64,000 nucleotides of DNA from Antedon mediterranea (lineage: Eukaryota > Echinodermata > Crinoidea > Comatulida > Antedonidae). The notes under the pieces were generated by a model. That model had not been told where the DNA came from and did no database searches. It saw only the letters and a list, made by a program, of their open reading frames with translations. The stretch spans positions 9,297,201 to 9,361,200 of the forward strand of contig NC_092670.1 in NCBI RefSeq assembly GCF_964355755.1, in the 5' to 3' direction. The first letter of the stretch is position 1. Each line of letters begins with the position of its first letter. The position numbers and the translations under genes were made by a program. This document shows positions 1 through 13,746 of the stretch, piece after piece.

Positions 1-1227
1 GAATGATACAAACAGTTTTTTTGTATATAGAAATTCATATATTATAATTTATTGAAATAAAGTAATAATTATTATTAATTATACATTTTTTTTTATATCT
101 AAAGAGGATATATCAGAGGTAACAATTATATTACAGTTTTCTAAAGATGTAGTGTTACAACTATACACAATAAATTATAAATATTTTTAGGTATAATAAT
201 GCATTTTTAATATGTTAATGTATTTTAATTTGTATTTTAAAAGTGAATTTATTCAATAATTGTTTGCCTTGACATTTTTCACTCATAAAAATTATATGTA
301 ATAAGTGTAAATAAGGGTAATTAACATACATAATGAGATGGTTACAGTAGATATTATTCCTTATTTGGTAATAAAAGAACAAAAGTTTTAAATTGTTTTA
401 GATGGAAATAGATATTGAAGTAGCATATTATACGATTTATTGTGCTTTCATTCTCTACATCAAGAACATTAACAAAAAATTCTAGATTACTTATAGTCAC
501 AGATGGACGTACAGATTTAGCTGTCGTTTTTTGCACGGCCATTATGGTTAAATCTGAGCTATGCGTAAAAACTCATCTACCTCCTATTCATGCTGTTACC
601 ATATATATGAAGGATTAAACGTTCTTTTAACCAGGCCATGAGATTGTTTGCGAAACATAATTGAATTATAATGACCTGCATCAGTGACCTTTGCGTATAA
701 TGTACGAGATTAGATTTTGGATTACGCTATTTTCAATCCTGATGAATTACTCCTTTAAGCATTCTTACGTTGACGGTTGAAAGAAAAAAAAAACGACCTT
801 GTCGTATAACCCTTCGGCAAATTGCTAGCGAGTGATATGTTCATCAGAAGCTTCTTTTGATAACTCAATTTTTAGATCATTCACGATTGGACAGTTCAAC
901 TGAGCATACCTTGGGAAATATTACTTTGAACACGCCAATTCTCTCAGATCCCTTTGTCTCTGCTGCAGTCATAGATTTACACGCTTTTAAGATTTCGACA
1001 TGGCAAACAATACTGAAATTAAATTCTTAAATAGATTAATGTCATCTTGGTTTGTCACTGAAGTACGGTTTATATTTTACTTGCCATCAAACTCAATATT
1101 ACAATTTTTATGTTATGGTACCTTGAAGGTAAAATCTGTCTTTTTACAGTTCAATCAAGCTTGGCTCTGCATGTCAAAGATTATCTGTTGACAGAAGTTA
1201 CCCATTTTATTCTTTTAACTAAAAATC

Positions 1228-1480
1228 TAACATCATCATCAATATTTTATCAACAATAATGTTATCATTATCATCAACAATATCATCAATATATTATCAT
1301 TATTATCAATACATTATCAACAATTTAATTAATTAGTATCAATTTATATTATAAATATATTTTTCAACTTAACTGACATAAACTTAACTGAGATAAAAAC
1401 CTTTAACATTATCACATAAAATTATCATAAATTATCATTAATAATCAATATATTATTATCATATATAACAGTAAGTTATT
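1228..1480. repeat. ATTATCA-rich degenerate simple repeat
   Basis: Many copies of ATCATC, ATTATCA and ATATTATC follow one another with substitutions. Similar patches recur at about 1870-1960 and 3045-3125, so this trinucleotide-derived composition is a local property of the intron. Confidence 0.6.
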
Positions 1481-2022
1481 TATTTTATTTCTACAAAGAT
1501 AACTTTATGAAAAAAAAATTGTGATTATTAAACAATTATTTAAAAACGTTATAATTTTGCTCCATAAAAAAAAAAATGTTTTCAGCTATGAATATGATAT
1601 CTGAAGAAGCAAAATTATGCCAGTAATTTGAGTGAAATGACACTTGAAATGCTTGATTTGACCATTTATGTTATCAAGATTTCACAGCGAGATTGTGCAT
1701 GATAGACCTACTTGCCACACAATGCCTTGATAGACAACAATGAATAGAGAGACAAAGAAAAGGTTGAATAATGTATACGATGGAACATAACATAGTCATT
1801 TTAAATCAATTGTGATGAGGAGAATAGACTTTATTCTTTATATACTTTTTTATTTCTTTATGTGTGTAATATCAACATTATCAATAGCATCATCAATATA
1901 TTATCATCAAAATTATCAATGTAATTATCAATTTATTAATACACTATCAATATCATATAAAAATAACGCTTAAAAAAAAACGTTTCGACTCCATCATGGG
2001 GTCATTATCAAGGCATATGACC

Positions 2023-2788
2023 GTTTCGGCCACAGACAGTTTCGGCCACAACAGATTTCTATGGCGCGCCATTCACGCATATATTAGACCGTGCTATTGT
2101 TTTTGCTATTTAGTTATCGCATCTCATGCTTTGTTGGATAGTATTTTTTAGGACCGTTTATTAGGTAAAATTTTACACGCAAAAACAACGCAGGCATTTC
2201 TATTAACATTTATTTACCAGTGTTTCATTTACATCTTACAACAAATTAATTCTTAATAATTATATACTTTCTTCAATTGTTTCTTCCGATAAAATAAATC
2301 GTATTCTTAACCACTTTGTTCTTCCGTTTCTTATTCCTTCAAAGTTATATTTATTGTACACAATAAAATTAGTATATATCCCTACGTACTTCAATTCGTT
2401 TTATATTTATAGAAAAATGTACATACAATTAGTATCACTTAGGCCTCATTCAATTCATTTCTTTTATTTGTAAAAACTATACATTTTAATTTCAACCGTA
2501 TTGTATTTTTTGTACTCTGAAATATCGGCGGTATCTACGTAATTCTTCGTTTCTTATCTCATCATGCCACCTAGCTACAAAATACGTGTTAGTATTTTAT
2601 TTTCATTATTAATTAATTAATTAATTAATTGCCAAGTTTGTCTGTGTCCGTGTTTTCCTGTGTAAAAACAAAAGTAAAACGCAATGAAATCGATAATCCT
2701 GTATTACATTGTCGTGTCTCATTGTTCCCCTATCAATGGCACTATGGGCGTTTCATAGATATGGTAGTAATATTGTCTGTGGCCGAAG
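2023..2788. mobile_element. Candidate inverted-repeat DNA element
   Basis: TTCGGCCACAGACA at 2024-2037 is matched in inverted orientation by TGTCTGTGGCCGAA at 2774-2787, and the left end carries a second TTTCGGCCACA box. The interior is non-coding and includes an (ATTA)n run near 2608-2630. No target duplication was identified, so this could be a coincidence of short repeats or the remains of a MITE. Confidence 0.35.
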
Positions 2789-4158
2789 TTGGCCTAATCC
2801 ATTATCAAGTCCAATGAATAAAATTTAAAACAACAACTAATTAAATAGCACAAGCCAACCGTGGTCAAAGTTTAACAATAAACGTACCCTCATTCGTAAG
2901 TATCAATATCATCGGTTAAATTATTTAATAAACATATTACTGTACTATAAAGAACATAATTAAGACTATTATTTTGTTTTATGTTAATATAATCATCAAA
3001 TAATAATGAAAATTGTATTTATATTATAATAAATATATTAACAACACTATCATTACCATATAAGCATAATATACTATCAACATTATGATAATTATAATAA
3101 ATATTTATCAACACCAAAATGTTATCAAGATGCTTATTTTGTTGGCAAATATAGAAAAATAAAATGATTTGTTATCATTTTTAGCTCTGATCACATCTGC
3201 TATTTTCTTTTCTATTTCAAAATTTATTTTCTATTTCATTTTATGGATCGCTAGGTCCATGATGAACTTTCAAACTCTCTACAACGGACGCGCTTCATGC
3301 CCGATTGAAAATCATATAAACATACGATTTTTTATTCATGATAAATACTAATATATGTTGTTGTATATTTTTGGTCTATCGATCTAATGTGAGATTTCAT
3401 TGATATACTTAGTTCACATTATTGATTGAGATGGCCGATATTTTTACCGAATTAGGATTAATGCAAGCAGGTCATAAAAGCAACGATCGTTGGTTACTCA
3501 CTTAGCGTAAAGTTAATCTGATGTGGCTCTATGAGCAAATAGATAATGCACACGTAAATTTATACTTAATCGCAGGAATTAAAACCATTAAGGACGCCGA
3601 GTGAAAAGACCGCTGATGAAGCAGTATGAGATACATCTGAAAATAATTCAGCATAAGCTAAAGATTTTTTGTTGGAATGTTAATTTTGAATTTTTCATTA
3701 GCATCGATGAGATAGATTAATTATTTATTAATGTACTAGTAAGGCCATCACACTTTGCGTTATTCTTAAGACTATAAGCAATCGTGAAAATAAACTACAT
3801 CCAATTCTGTTCTATAAAACCTTCATAATTAATTAACTATGCAACTAAAGTTATTACTTATTTTTATGTACATTTTGACTGGATTAGAAATTTTTTTTAT
3901 ATACATAATTTCTTCTCATCTTGGTTTAATTCTGAATAAATTAAATTGAATTTCCCACAAAATAGCTTGTGTACAAAATATACTACATAATACATAAACG
4001 TATAATAATCATAATTTTCAATTTCCATTTTGTTTTTATTTTATCATCATCCACTTTCAAATATGTTCTCTTGAAAAAATAAAGATGTAAATGTTGAATT
4101 CAAAAGCAATAATATTATACCGGTAATTGAAAACTTTTTTTTTTTAAATATTTTTCAG

Positions 4159-4374
4159 GTATCATCCGAGATCCATACGCCACAGGTTGAAAGAAGCGAC
4201 AACCACAATCCCACCCTGATCATTCTAACGCTTATCCTAGTTGGATGCGTCTTAGGCGTTCTTCTCGCCGTTATCGCAATATTCTGCTATCGACAAAAGA
4301 TAAAAACACGGGACAAACTTAAAAACGTCGCCACGGGTTCAGTCTCGGAGAAGGAGGCGACTGTCGACTACCAG
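4159..4374 (+). CDS. PTPRN: PTPRN-like exon: transmembrane segment
   Basis: The exon is 72 codons, phase 0 at both ends. The acceptor is TTTTTCAG and the donor CAG|GTAAAA. It encodes a short luminal juxtamembrane stretch, a hydrophobic helix of about 24 residues rich in Leu, Val and Ile, then a basic stop-transfer region (RQKIKTRDK) and an acidic stretch ending in VDYQ. That joins DLCRQRM in the next exon, as in vertebrate IA-2. Confidence 0.9.
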
Positions 4375-7300
4375 GTAAAAGACAATATTTTATAAAGACG
4401 ATTTTGTAACCAATAGTGGTCTCTAGCTGATGTGGTAATTCTGTATACCTAAAATTTAAATTTTTTTTTCTTGTTTTCCCCTTCAAAATACAAATAATGT
4501 ATCCAACATTTATTTAATTAGGCATTGCAGTATCATTTTAGAGGGGGAGGAAATGGTGGTTCTATTCACTAAAATCATTGCCCAATGTGCAACCATTTCT
4601 TTTTTTAATTTCTTTTCTCTTGAACTATTTCTTTCTTTCTTTTTGAAGCCACGTATTGTAAGAGTAAAGCATTATCAGATATGAGGTCCTTAATAGGATG
4701 GAGATAAATTTTTAAGTTTCCATAAAATGATATAAATACTGCAAATATTAAAGGTAACAGCTGGTTTTATGAGGCAAGTAAACAATAGCGCAATTTACAC
4801 AGCTGCCACCATTCACTAAACAAAAGCTTTCAAAGTTCTTATTCTAATATGCAATAAAAGAGTTGTATTGTAAAATGAACATGTTGTACTTTCACATTTA
4901 ATGTGTACACTAGGTTCTAGTTTGGATTACATAATCAATAGGGAATCAATAAAAGAAATTAACAAAGAAAATACTTTGAAAAAAACAGTATATTTAATTT
5001 TTTTAATTAAGATATTTTGAGATAATTACGTTTTTAAAATACTTCTAAAAGAGTATACAGTATACTTGTATTATATAGGCCTACTGTATGTCTTTCCAAC
5101 ATCTGTAAAATCATAAATGATATATAAAATATCTCTTTAGCATAAACAAAGTACGCTTTTTTTAAATTTAAATATTTAATTAATATTGTTTCCTCAAAAT
5201 TTCACATATTCCACATAGTGTATGTATTCCGTTTTCTGTCAATTATCAATAGTTATATCAATCAATTATCATTTTTTTTACAAATTATCAAAACACATTT
5301 AAATTTAATTTCAATCTGTGTTCTATATATTTGTATACCGTAATTTGATTTTCAATCTTGTCTTCAAGGTACTCCAATTATGAAATATCTGAATTAACTA
5401 TAGTTGTTTATCTCTCTGTATGGCATACCCCTTGTTTTGACTATCTCCCCAGGCCCTAACCAAGATAAATGGCATTCTATAATTGCACAATCGCTGCGAC
5501 ATCTACGATTTTTTGTCAATCAACCTTGGTAGCATTTATCATGTTATTGTAATGAATATTATTATTGATAATTTAAAAATTTAATACAAAAATGTATGGA
5601 CATTTTTTTTTTTAAACCTGAAAGTTTAATTCCATATTGTAACAACATATATAATAATCATAACATTAGAAAGAGAATACTTAAATTTTCGTCTAACAAA
5701 AATATGAAAGCATACATCATACCATCTAAATAATTCCTCCATACTGCAAGCAGGAACGCGTACGACATCGTAGTAGAGGGCGGTACAGAAATGTAATAGT
5801 TATTTCCGAACAAAATACTGCCCATGATAAACATTCAATATTTAATTTTAGATTCAATATTCTAATTTTTTTTATTCTAATCGCTCCTTTAAATGAAAAA
5901 TAAAATGTCAACCACAACATTACAGCAACCTTCTCCTCCAATATATTTAAACATCTTTATTTTGTTTACCTAAACATAGTCATTTTTTCATTACATATGT
6001 TTGAACTTTTTCTTTTAATGATAAGTTTAAACTTTGTTTTCAAAATATGTTAAGATAATTTAGATTCTGTAGTAAAAAAAGTAGATCTTTATCATTAATA
6101 TTTTCATCTGTCTGACTACCATTCATTAGTTTCAATTAAAATCTCTACACTAGAATGTTTTTGATTATTAGAAAATTTAATAACCCAGAGATGGATATGA
6201 ATTTGCTAATGTGAGTACTTTCCCGTATGGTTTAGCAAATTGTTATAAAAAATCAATATCATTCATTTATCTGATACAAAGCAAAATTAATAAGTGATTT
6301 TGTTGACTAGGTGATTGATGCTATAGTTTACTAATCTACCTTTCATGGTATTGTATTAATTAATCATGGGTGTGGTTTTTGTGTTGTGTTTAAAAGTCCA
6401 GTTTCAACTAGGAAAATGTATTCGCGCTTTGCTCTGTCTACACAATCAAACTAATATTTTGGCATATTACTACCATATTTAGGCACATCACACGTTGTTT
6501 GTCAAACTAGTTTGATAGTGTAGATAGAGCTTAAAGGCTGGTTTCCACTAGGCAAATTTATTTGTGCCTATACTGTATATGCGATATTTTATGTTCAACT
6601 TCAATTTATTTATATAATGAATTGCGATAATAAAGTTAAGTTTAAGAAAATATTCCACCTTTGAGTCCCTTTCTGCTACTATCACATAAATCACCGACAC
6701 ACATTCTTGAAAGATGGAGGCATTCGCACTCTCGTATTTTACAATACAAAAAGAAAAAAATTACAAAAATATATTAAATTAAAATAACATATTAATTAAC
6801 ATAGTGAAAACTATTAAAAGAAAAATAATTAAAAATTAAAGATTCAACCTGAATACAGCCATGGTAGTATATGATAAAAAGTTACAGATATTGTCTGCTA
6901 AAATATGTAAATTAAAGATGAATAAAATCATGCATTGAATAGGCATTTGTAGTCTAATATAGTTATTTACTTCAACAAAAAACAAATGATTTACTTGTAA
7001 AAAAAAAACAAAATAACAGTTAAATGTACAAAAAAAACTATTGTCTGACGACAATGGACTGGTTTTCTTGAAATTGTGGGTTTCTTTTTCATGTTTATCT
7101 TTTTTTTTTTAGTCATAATGGAATATTTTATTTTGTTTTTTCAAGGGAACAATATATCTTGAAAGTAAATTTGTAATTAAAATAGATTAACATTTTTGAG
7201 GAAATGAAAAAAACAAATTACTCAAAATCACAGAACCTTTATAGATAAACGAGCTTTTATAGCAAATTTTTGTCTGCTGTTTAATTATGCATAATGCATT

Positions 7301-10300
7301 TTCATGCATTTTATTCAAGGACATTATTAATAGCACTATGGGAACAGATGGAAGTAATGGATAGATAAAAGAACGCACAATATAATTAACATTGCTAATT
7401 GCATTGTTCACAATTTCTTTGCTCTAAATATAAAATAAAAACCATATGTCAAATTAAAATTAATATTAATATTTTAGTATTATTAAGTTTAAAAAATGTT
7501 ACCACTGCCCAAACAAATTCTGGTTTTGTTTTTTTCTTTCCTTTTTTTTTTCTGGTAATTATGTGGGTGTTTTTTTGTATCCCCTCTATTTTTTAAATTT
7601 ATATTTTGGCCCAACAGTAATTTTTAGCTAGATAACATATGTAAATACCATAAAATAAAATTTAATCTTTTTAATCTGGCCAACCGTCCATGTTTGCCAA
7701 TTAAGTGTATGCTTAATACTGTAGGCAAGATAAACGTTTTTATTATTAATAGAAAAATAATAGTTCTATCTTGGTTAAGCCAAATATTACTAAAGTTACT
7801 GTTTAAATAGAGTAAAATATTTGATTACTGTTTTCATATTAAACTTGATTATTAATGCTTTGTTAGATTGAGTTACACTTTAATTTCCCCAGTCATACAG
7901 TATATATATACAGCATTATGAGCACTGTTTCTATAATTTGACAGTATGATTTATATATACAGCATTATCATCATATCAATTTGTAAAACTGCAGTACATT
8001 TTGACACAAAATATTATCATTGTTTAAGTTTATTCATGTTATTCTTCTTCTTTTCTTAGGATCTATGTCGGCAGCGCATGGCATGTAAAAATGCAGAGAA
8101 ACCAGAGCCGTTGAGTAGAATGAGTAGTGTTGGGCATAGTGATACCGCCCAGCCTAGTCCATCACGCTCTAGCAGAAGTAGTACTTCATCCTGGAGTGAA
8201 GAACCAGTTCAAACCAACATGGACATCTCAACTGGACATCTTGTGCTGGTAATTTTCATTTTGGATTCTAACAAAACTAATTAATAATATTCATTGGAAA
8301 GTGACGTACATGATTTCTAACAAATGTTTGTTGGGTAAATTTTTGAAAGCCCACGTACAGCGCCACACCAAACATGATCATTGTCAAATAGATATCAACA
8401 AAAAGTATTTTTGAAAATATTTTCTCTCTGAAAAATATGTACACATCTGTTTTGGATAAAGAAATATACTTAAAAATAAGTTAATTGGAATAAAAACCTG
8501 AAAGGCATATTGAGCATTAAACAATCTACCGTATGACCATTAGAATCTATTGTAATAGCCTCATCTTTCCATTATGTTGCAAACAAACAGTAAGCTCAAA
8601 GATGCAGTATATATTAGTTAATTTAATATTGTCGGTTGGATATGTTTACATAGCTCGCACAAGTAAAATTTTATGATGTACGTATATATGCCAATAAACA
8701 TCTATATAGTACCGTATGTTGATTGATTATACCATCGCGCCCACTATTGTTTGTTGAAAACAAGAAACTGTTTTTCAAATACTTTGGAAATTAGTAATAG
8801 CTCCATAAATTTTGTATACATCTGAGAAAATAACCAATGAATGTATCCGGATTTATTTTTCCGCGATGAAGAAAATCGTAAATGTACTGCAGGCATTTTT
8901 TGTCAATTACAAGTTCATTTTTGATGCGAACCTGTATATAAACGTAATTAATATCTGTTTACAAGTATCTTGCCAGCGTTCTGCTCTTTGTGTAAACTTG
9001 TGCCGGTCGATGTATACATGTATTAAGGAACTGTTATTGCGAATATAAATGAGTCAATTAAAATACTCGTAAATTACACTTTTACCATCCATTAATAAAA
9101 ACACAATCACGGCAACTCTCTAGTTTATCAAAGCCATTACTCAAGTCACATTTTTTGGTGAAATAATATTTTCATTGCAAAATTTCTAACCAACAAATAA
9201 GCTTAGAATAATTTCTCTATTTGGTGAAACAAACAATTATTCTGAAAATTGTAAATAAATTAATGTACTTTGACCAAAACACAAAAGTGATAAAATTACA
9301 ATTATTACTTTATTATTAATAGAAAATAATTGTGACAATCAAAGCAAAAACCCTGATTTTTTTAAATATTAAAAATAATGCTTTTTGTTGAAAATTGCAG
9401 TTAAATCGTAAATAAGGCACCACTAATTGTCCGTATACTATTTTCAATGTTTTCCATCTTAGATTACTACCATAATACTGTATGATCCTAATATTAGCAC
9501 ATGCATTGGGATAATAAATTTGACATTAACATTAACATCTTTTCTTTTTTTGTATATATTCGAAATAAAGAAATGAATGCATGAAAATGAATTATGCTCG
9601 AGTTTAATGCCACCACCTAGTTTAGACTAAATTTGAAGACATTGTTAATGCAATGGTGAGAATAATCCCAACCTATAATGTTCACCAAATTTCGTAACCA
9701 TTCACCTGTGGGATTATGCTCGGTCGTATACAGTAATATAATCTACAACAATTCCAAATCCATCTTACTTTAAACCTTGAAAACATAAATTAATGATACA
9801 GTACATGTTCCGTTGCCTCACAGAAATCCTCGCTTCATGTATTCGTTTACGCCATGCATCATGTGATATTATTAGTTGGTGGTGTTTTTTTTCATCGCCA
9901 CCTGTTTCGTAGTTGACAAGATATTCAAATTTATCTGTTATGTTACATTGCACTTACTGTATTTAAACATAGCAAAGGAAGAAATTCAAATTACAACCCA
10001 GTTCACAAGAAAAAAAAAAGATGAAAAATAGTGCATTAGCAGAGGCAACGGTAAATTAGAAATCTGCTTCTGTGTAGATTAAAAGAAATTGTTTAAATTG
10101 GAAATTTCTTTGAATTTGTAAAAAAACCTACAGATTATTTGTTAGACTTTCTTTCAATAAATTCAATAAAATACTTTCAATACAAATGTAGTAATTTCCA
10201 AAGCAGTTCTTAAAAGTATTTAGTCCCCCTGAAATTAAAAAAAATCATTACAAATATTTAAATCTATAATTGAAAGGTATAAAAATAGTCGCGAACATAT

Positions 10301-13300
10301 ATTTTCGCTATTCGTCGTTAAACATCGCTCATCTCACTTGACATTTACAAACAAATTATTCATTTCATTGCCGTTAAAATTCAAATTGATTTAAAATTAG
10401 AAGTGTACTGTATGGCACAGTATATTGTAAAAAACATTGTTCTGATATTTTCAGTATCATTTAATTTTTTTATTTTACTAATAATATTGATTTGATATGA
10501 TGGCCATTTTGATGAGTGCCGGTACAGTCGCTTCACTTGCTACCATCTATTGACTCACTAGAATATATAATACCTCAATGGGTATGCATATCCTATCGTG
10601 ATTCAACTGAAACCTTACGCATGCATTTGTATACACGGTACTTGAACTAACTCGCGTCTGTATTGATTCACTATTGACAGGATGTAAGATGCCAGGAAAT
10701 TACAGTAGCCAAAGTATAAAATATCTCAACATTAAACAATAGCTTTCAAAACAAGCAGGTGGCGCAATTATTCATAAAACCATTGAAGAAGAAATAGCTA
10801 ATGTGTATTCTATATTTTGTAGACGTACATGGAAGACCATGTGAGAAACAAGGACAGATTGACAGAGGAATGGAACGCACTGTCTGATTACGAAGCGGAA
10901 CCAAACTTCACTAATGTCGGACAACTGCCTGAGAATCTTTCCAAAAACCGATTTGAAGATGTGTTACCATGTAAGAAACGCCTTGATTATTAAAAAATAT
11001 TCATTAAATTAAAATTACCATGATCGTATTTCCTTAGCGGACTAATAGCGCCACACCCACACTTATTATTTTTACTAACACTAATCTGTGTATGTTAATA
11101 TTACAAAAATACTCTATTTTCTATTACCATATATCCTCGGGTATAATCCCGCTTCAGGGTTAATCCCACCGCCTACTTTATGTCTTATTTCACAAACAAG
11201 CATATTCCCGAATATAGTCCCAGTTTTGACTTTTGGTCTGGAGGCATCTCTCTAACCAGTTTAGATGAGATTTTACAAGAAAACTTACCAATCATTTTTT
11301 TCCTGATCCAGGGTTTCTCCGGGTATAGTCCCACCCCCAAAGTCAGCCCAATTTTGTGTTTTGGGTGGGATTTACCAGAGGATATACGGTATAATGAATG
11401 AGTATTTTATTAAAGCATAAATTAATATTGTTTTATACATTTATTATTTTAATTTTTAGATGACCATACTAGAGTTATACTCAAAGAGAGTGCTGACCCA
11501 TCTCATTCTGATTACGTCAATGCAAGTGTTATCGTAAGTATTCTTTTTTTCCAGTTTTATGAAATTTATAAAAACCAGTCTTAATTGGTTTGGTTTTGTT
11601 ATCTTTTTTATTTAAATGGTCCACAAAATGTTGGGTTTATGCCGTACTGTTGTGATACTCAATTATAAATTATCATAAACAATAGAGGGTGCTACATTAA
11701 CTCTGAAGAGCATTTCTTACAAAATAGTTTGTCAATTAGATAATTTTTTTGGGGGGTTTTGTAGTTTTTCAGAAATTGTTGTAAAAGATTGTTGTACTAG
11801 AGGGCGCTATAACTGTTTTACTTTATACTTTTATTTAAAATTAATGTTATAACAATTTCTTTCTTTTGTTATTACCAACTGATAAATTTTAAATCACTCA
11901 GTTTTCAAAGAGATCTTTATACATTATTTCAATCCATTGTGCAGTTTCTAAGTTTTATTATACCAGATCTCACTCTTCTGTTACTGTTCTATTATTGAAG
12001 GTTTTTATTTACTGAATGTTTCTTTCATTTTTGACCACAGACGGATTCTGACCCACGTGCACCTGCATACATCTGTACCCAAGCACCACTGCCAAACACC
12101 ATGTCTGATTTCTGGGAGGTACAGTACAACTTATGCATTTTACACACATAAACATGCTGTATTTAATTAGAAACAGAACCAAAGAAAAAGTTTTAAACTA
12201 ACTATTAAGCTCTGTCTATAAAAAATGTGATGTGCCCAAATAAAGACTTGATGGTGTCATACACTACCATATTTAAGCATATCACTACCATATTTAAGCA
12301 TATCATAACCATATTTGGGCACATCACTTTTTTTTTTGTCAAACTAGTTTGATAGTGCAGACAGAGCTTTAGAGGTAGCACGGGAAATTGTGTATACATA
12401 AACATTAACAGTGTTCTTTTGATGTATATTTTTATATATCATTTTACAGATGATTTGGGAACAGGGTGTTGTAGTAATAGTCAACTTGACCCGACCTGCA
12501 GAGAATGACATTGTTCAATGTGAGAAATATTGGCCAGAGGAGGAGAACAAGGCTTACAACAACTACGAGGTTCACCTGGTCTCTGAACATGTTTGGTGTG
12601 ATGACTATCTTGTCCGTAGCTTCTACCTTAAAAATCTATTGGTTAGTTTTATATTTTTGTGCCAAAGTATTTTATTTATTTATATATAATTTTTACTTGA
12701 TGACTAGATAAACAGTATACAGCACAAAACAATTAAAAAATTCATACACAACTAGAAAGAAACACCACCATCCATCAAACATTTATTAATCTTTTTAAAA
12801 TTCTATAAGGTTTAAAGAGAAAGAAAGAATATCCTATATGTTAATATCTTTATTCTTGATTGTTAAATAGACTACTGTATGATTTAAACATGTGTGTAGG
12901 CCTAATTGTAGAGACTAACGCTCTACCCTGAAGATGTAATATAGGTGTATTCAACTGGGATTTCATAGCAGAAAATCAGTAGGTCTAGCTCCTCAATTCC
13001 TCACTGTTTATCTGCAAGCAGTGGACTATCTCGCCATTAGGTGTTTGCGAGTGACAAGTTTAAATAGAAATGTGGAACAAGTGACAGTTCTTAAGAGAGA
13101 GAATTTTGACTTTAAGAATATATATAATAATAATTTTGATAATCTGAATTTTGGTGCTAAATGTAGCTTTTCTTTCTTGCAGACTAACGAAACACGAACT
13201 GTTACCCAGTTCCATTATCTGACCTGGCCTGACAACGGTATCCCGGTTTCACCACGACCTTTACTCGAATTCAGAAGGTTAGTTTCTTTAAATTTTATGA

Positions 13301-13708
13301 CAATAAATACAAATTTAATGTTTAAAAAGAGTTTTTTTCTATGAATATTGTTTGTACAAGAAATGTTATATTTAAATATTTATTGTCGTTATAATCATAT
13401 ATTTGACGCTACAATATTAATATTAAAACATAATCAGTTTAATAATCAAACGTCAATTTTTATAATGGTGCTAAGAAGACAAGTCATAACAGTAGCCTAA
13501 TTATCATTTATAATGGCGTTAAGAAGACGAATTATAACTAGTCTAATTATCTCTTATAATGGTGCTAAGAAGACGAATCATAACCAGTAGTTTAATTTTA
13601 ATGGTGTTAAGAAGAGAATTACATTTGATTGGAAAATGGAATGTTATTATTAGTTCTCCTATATTTCCATCAGTGATGAGCTCGTTATGTGCATATTCAA
13701 TAATTCAA

Positions 13709-13746
<38 letters not shown>

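Larger units (their letters stand above)
1..4158. other. Non-coding stretch upstream of first recognised PTPRN-like exon
   Basis: No recognisable exon was found on either strand. The luminal (RESP18-like and mature ectodomain) part of an IA-2 family protein should be encoded upstream of 4159, but none of the short open frames here resembles it, so this is probably intron with the 5' exons lying before the window. Contents are AT-rich sequence, ATTATC-type simple repeats and one candidate inverted-repeat element, listed separately. The frames at 1000-1191, 2629-2817 and 3169-3351 show no family features. Confidence 0.6.
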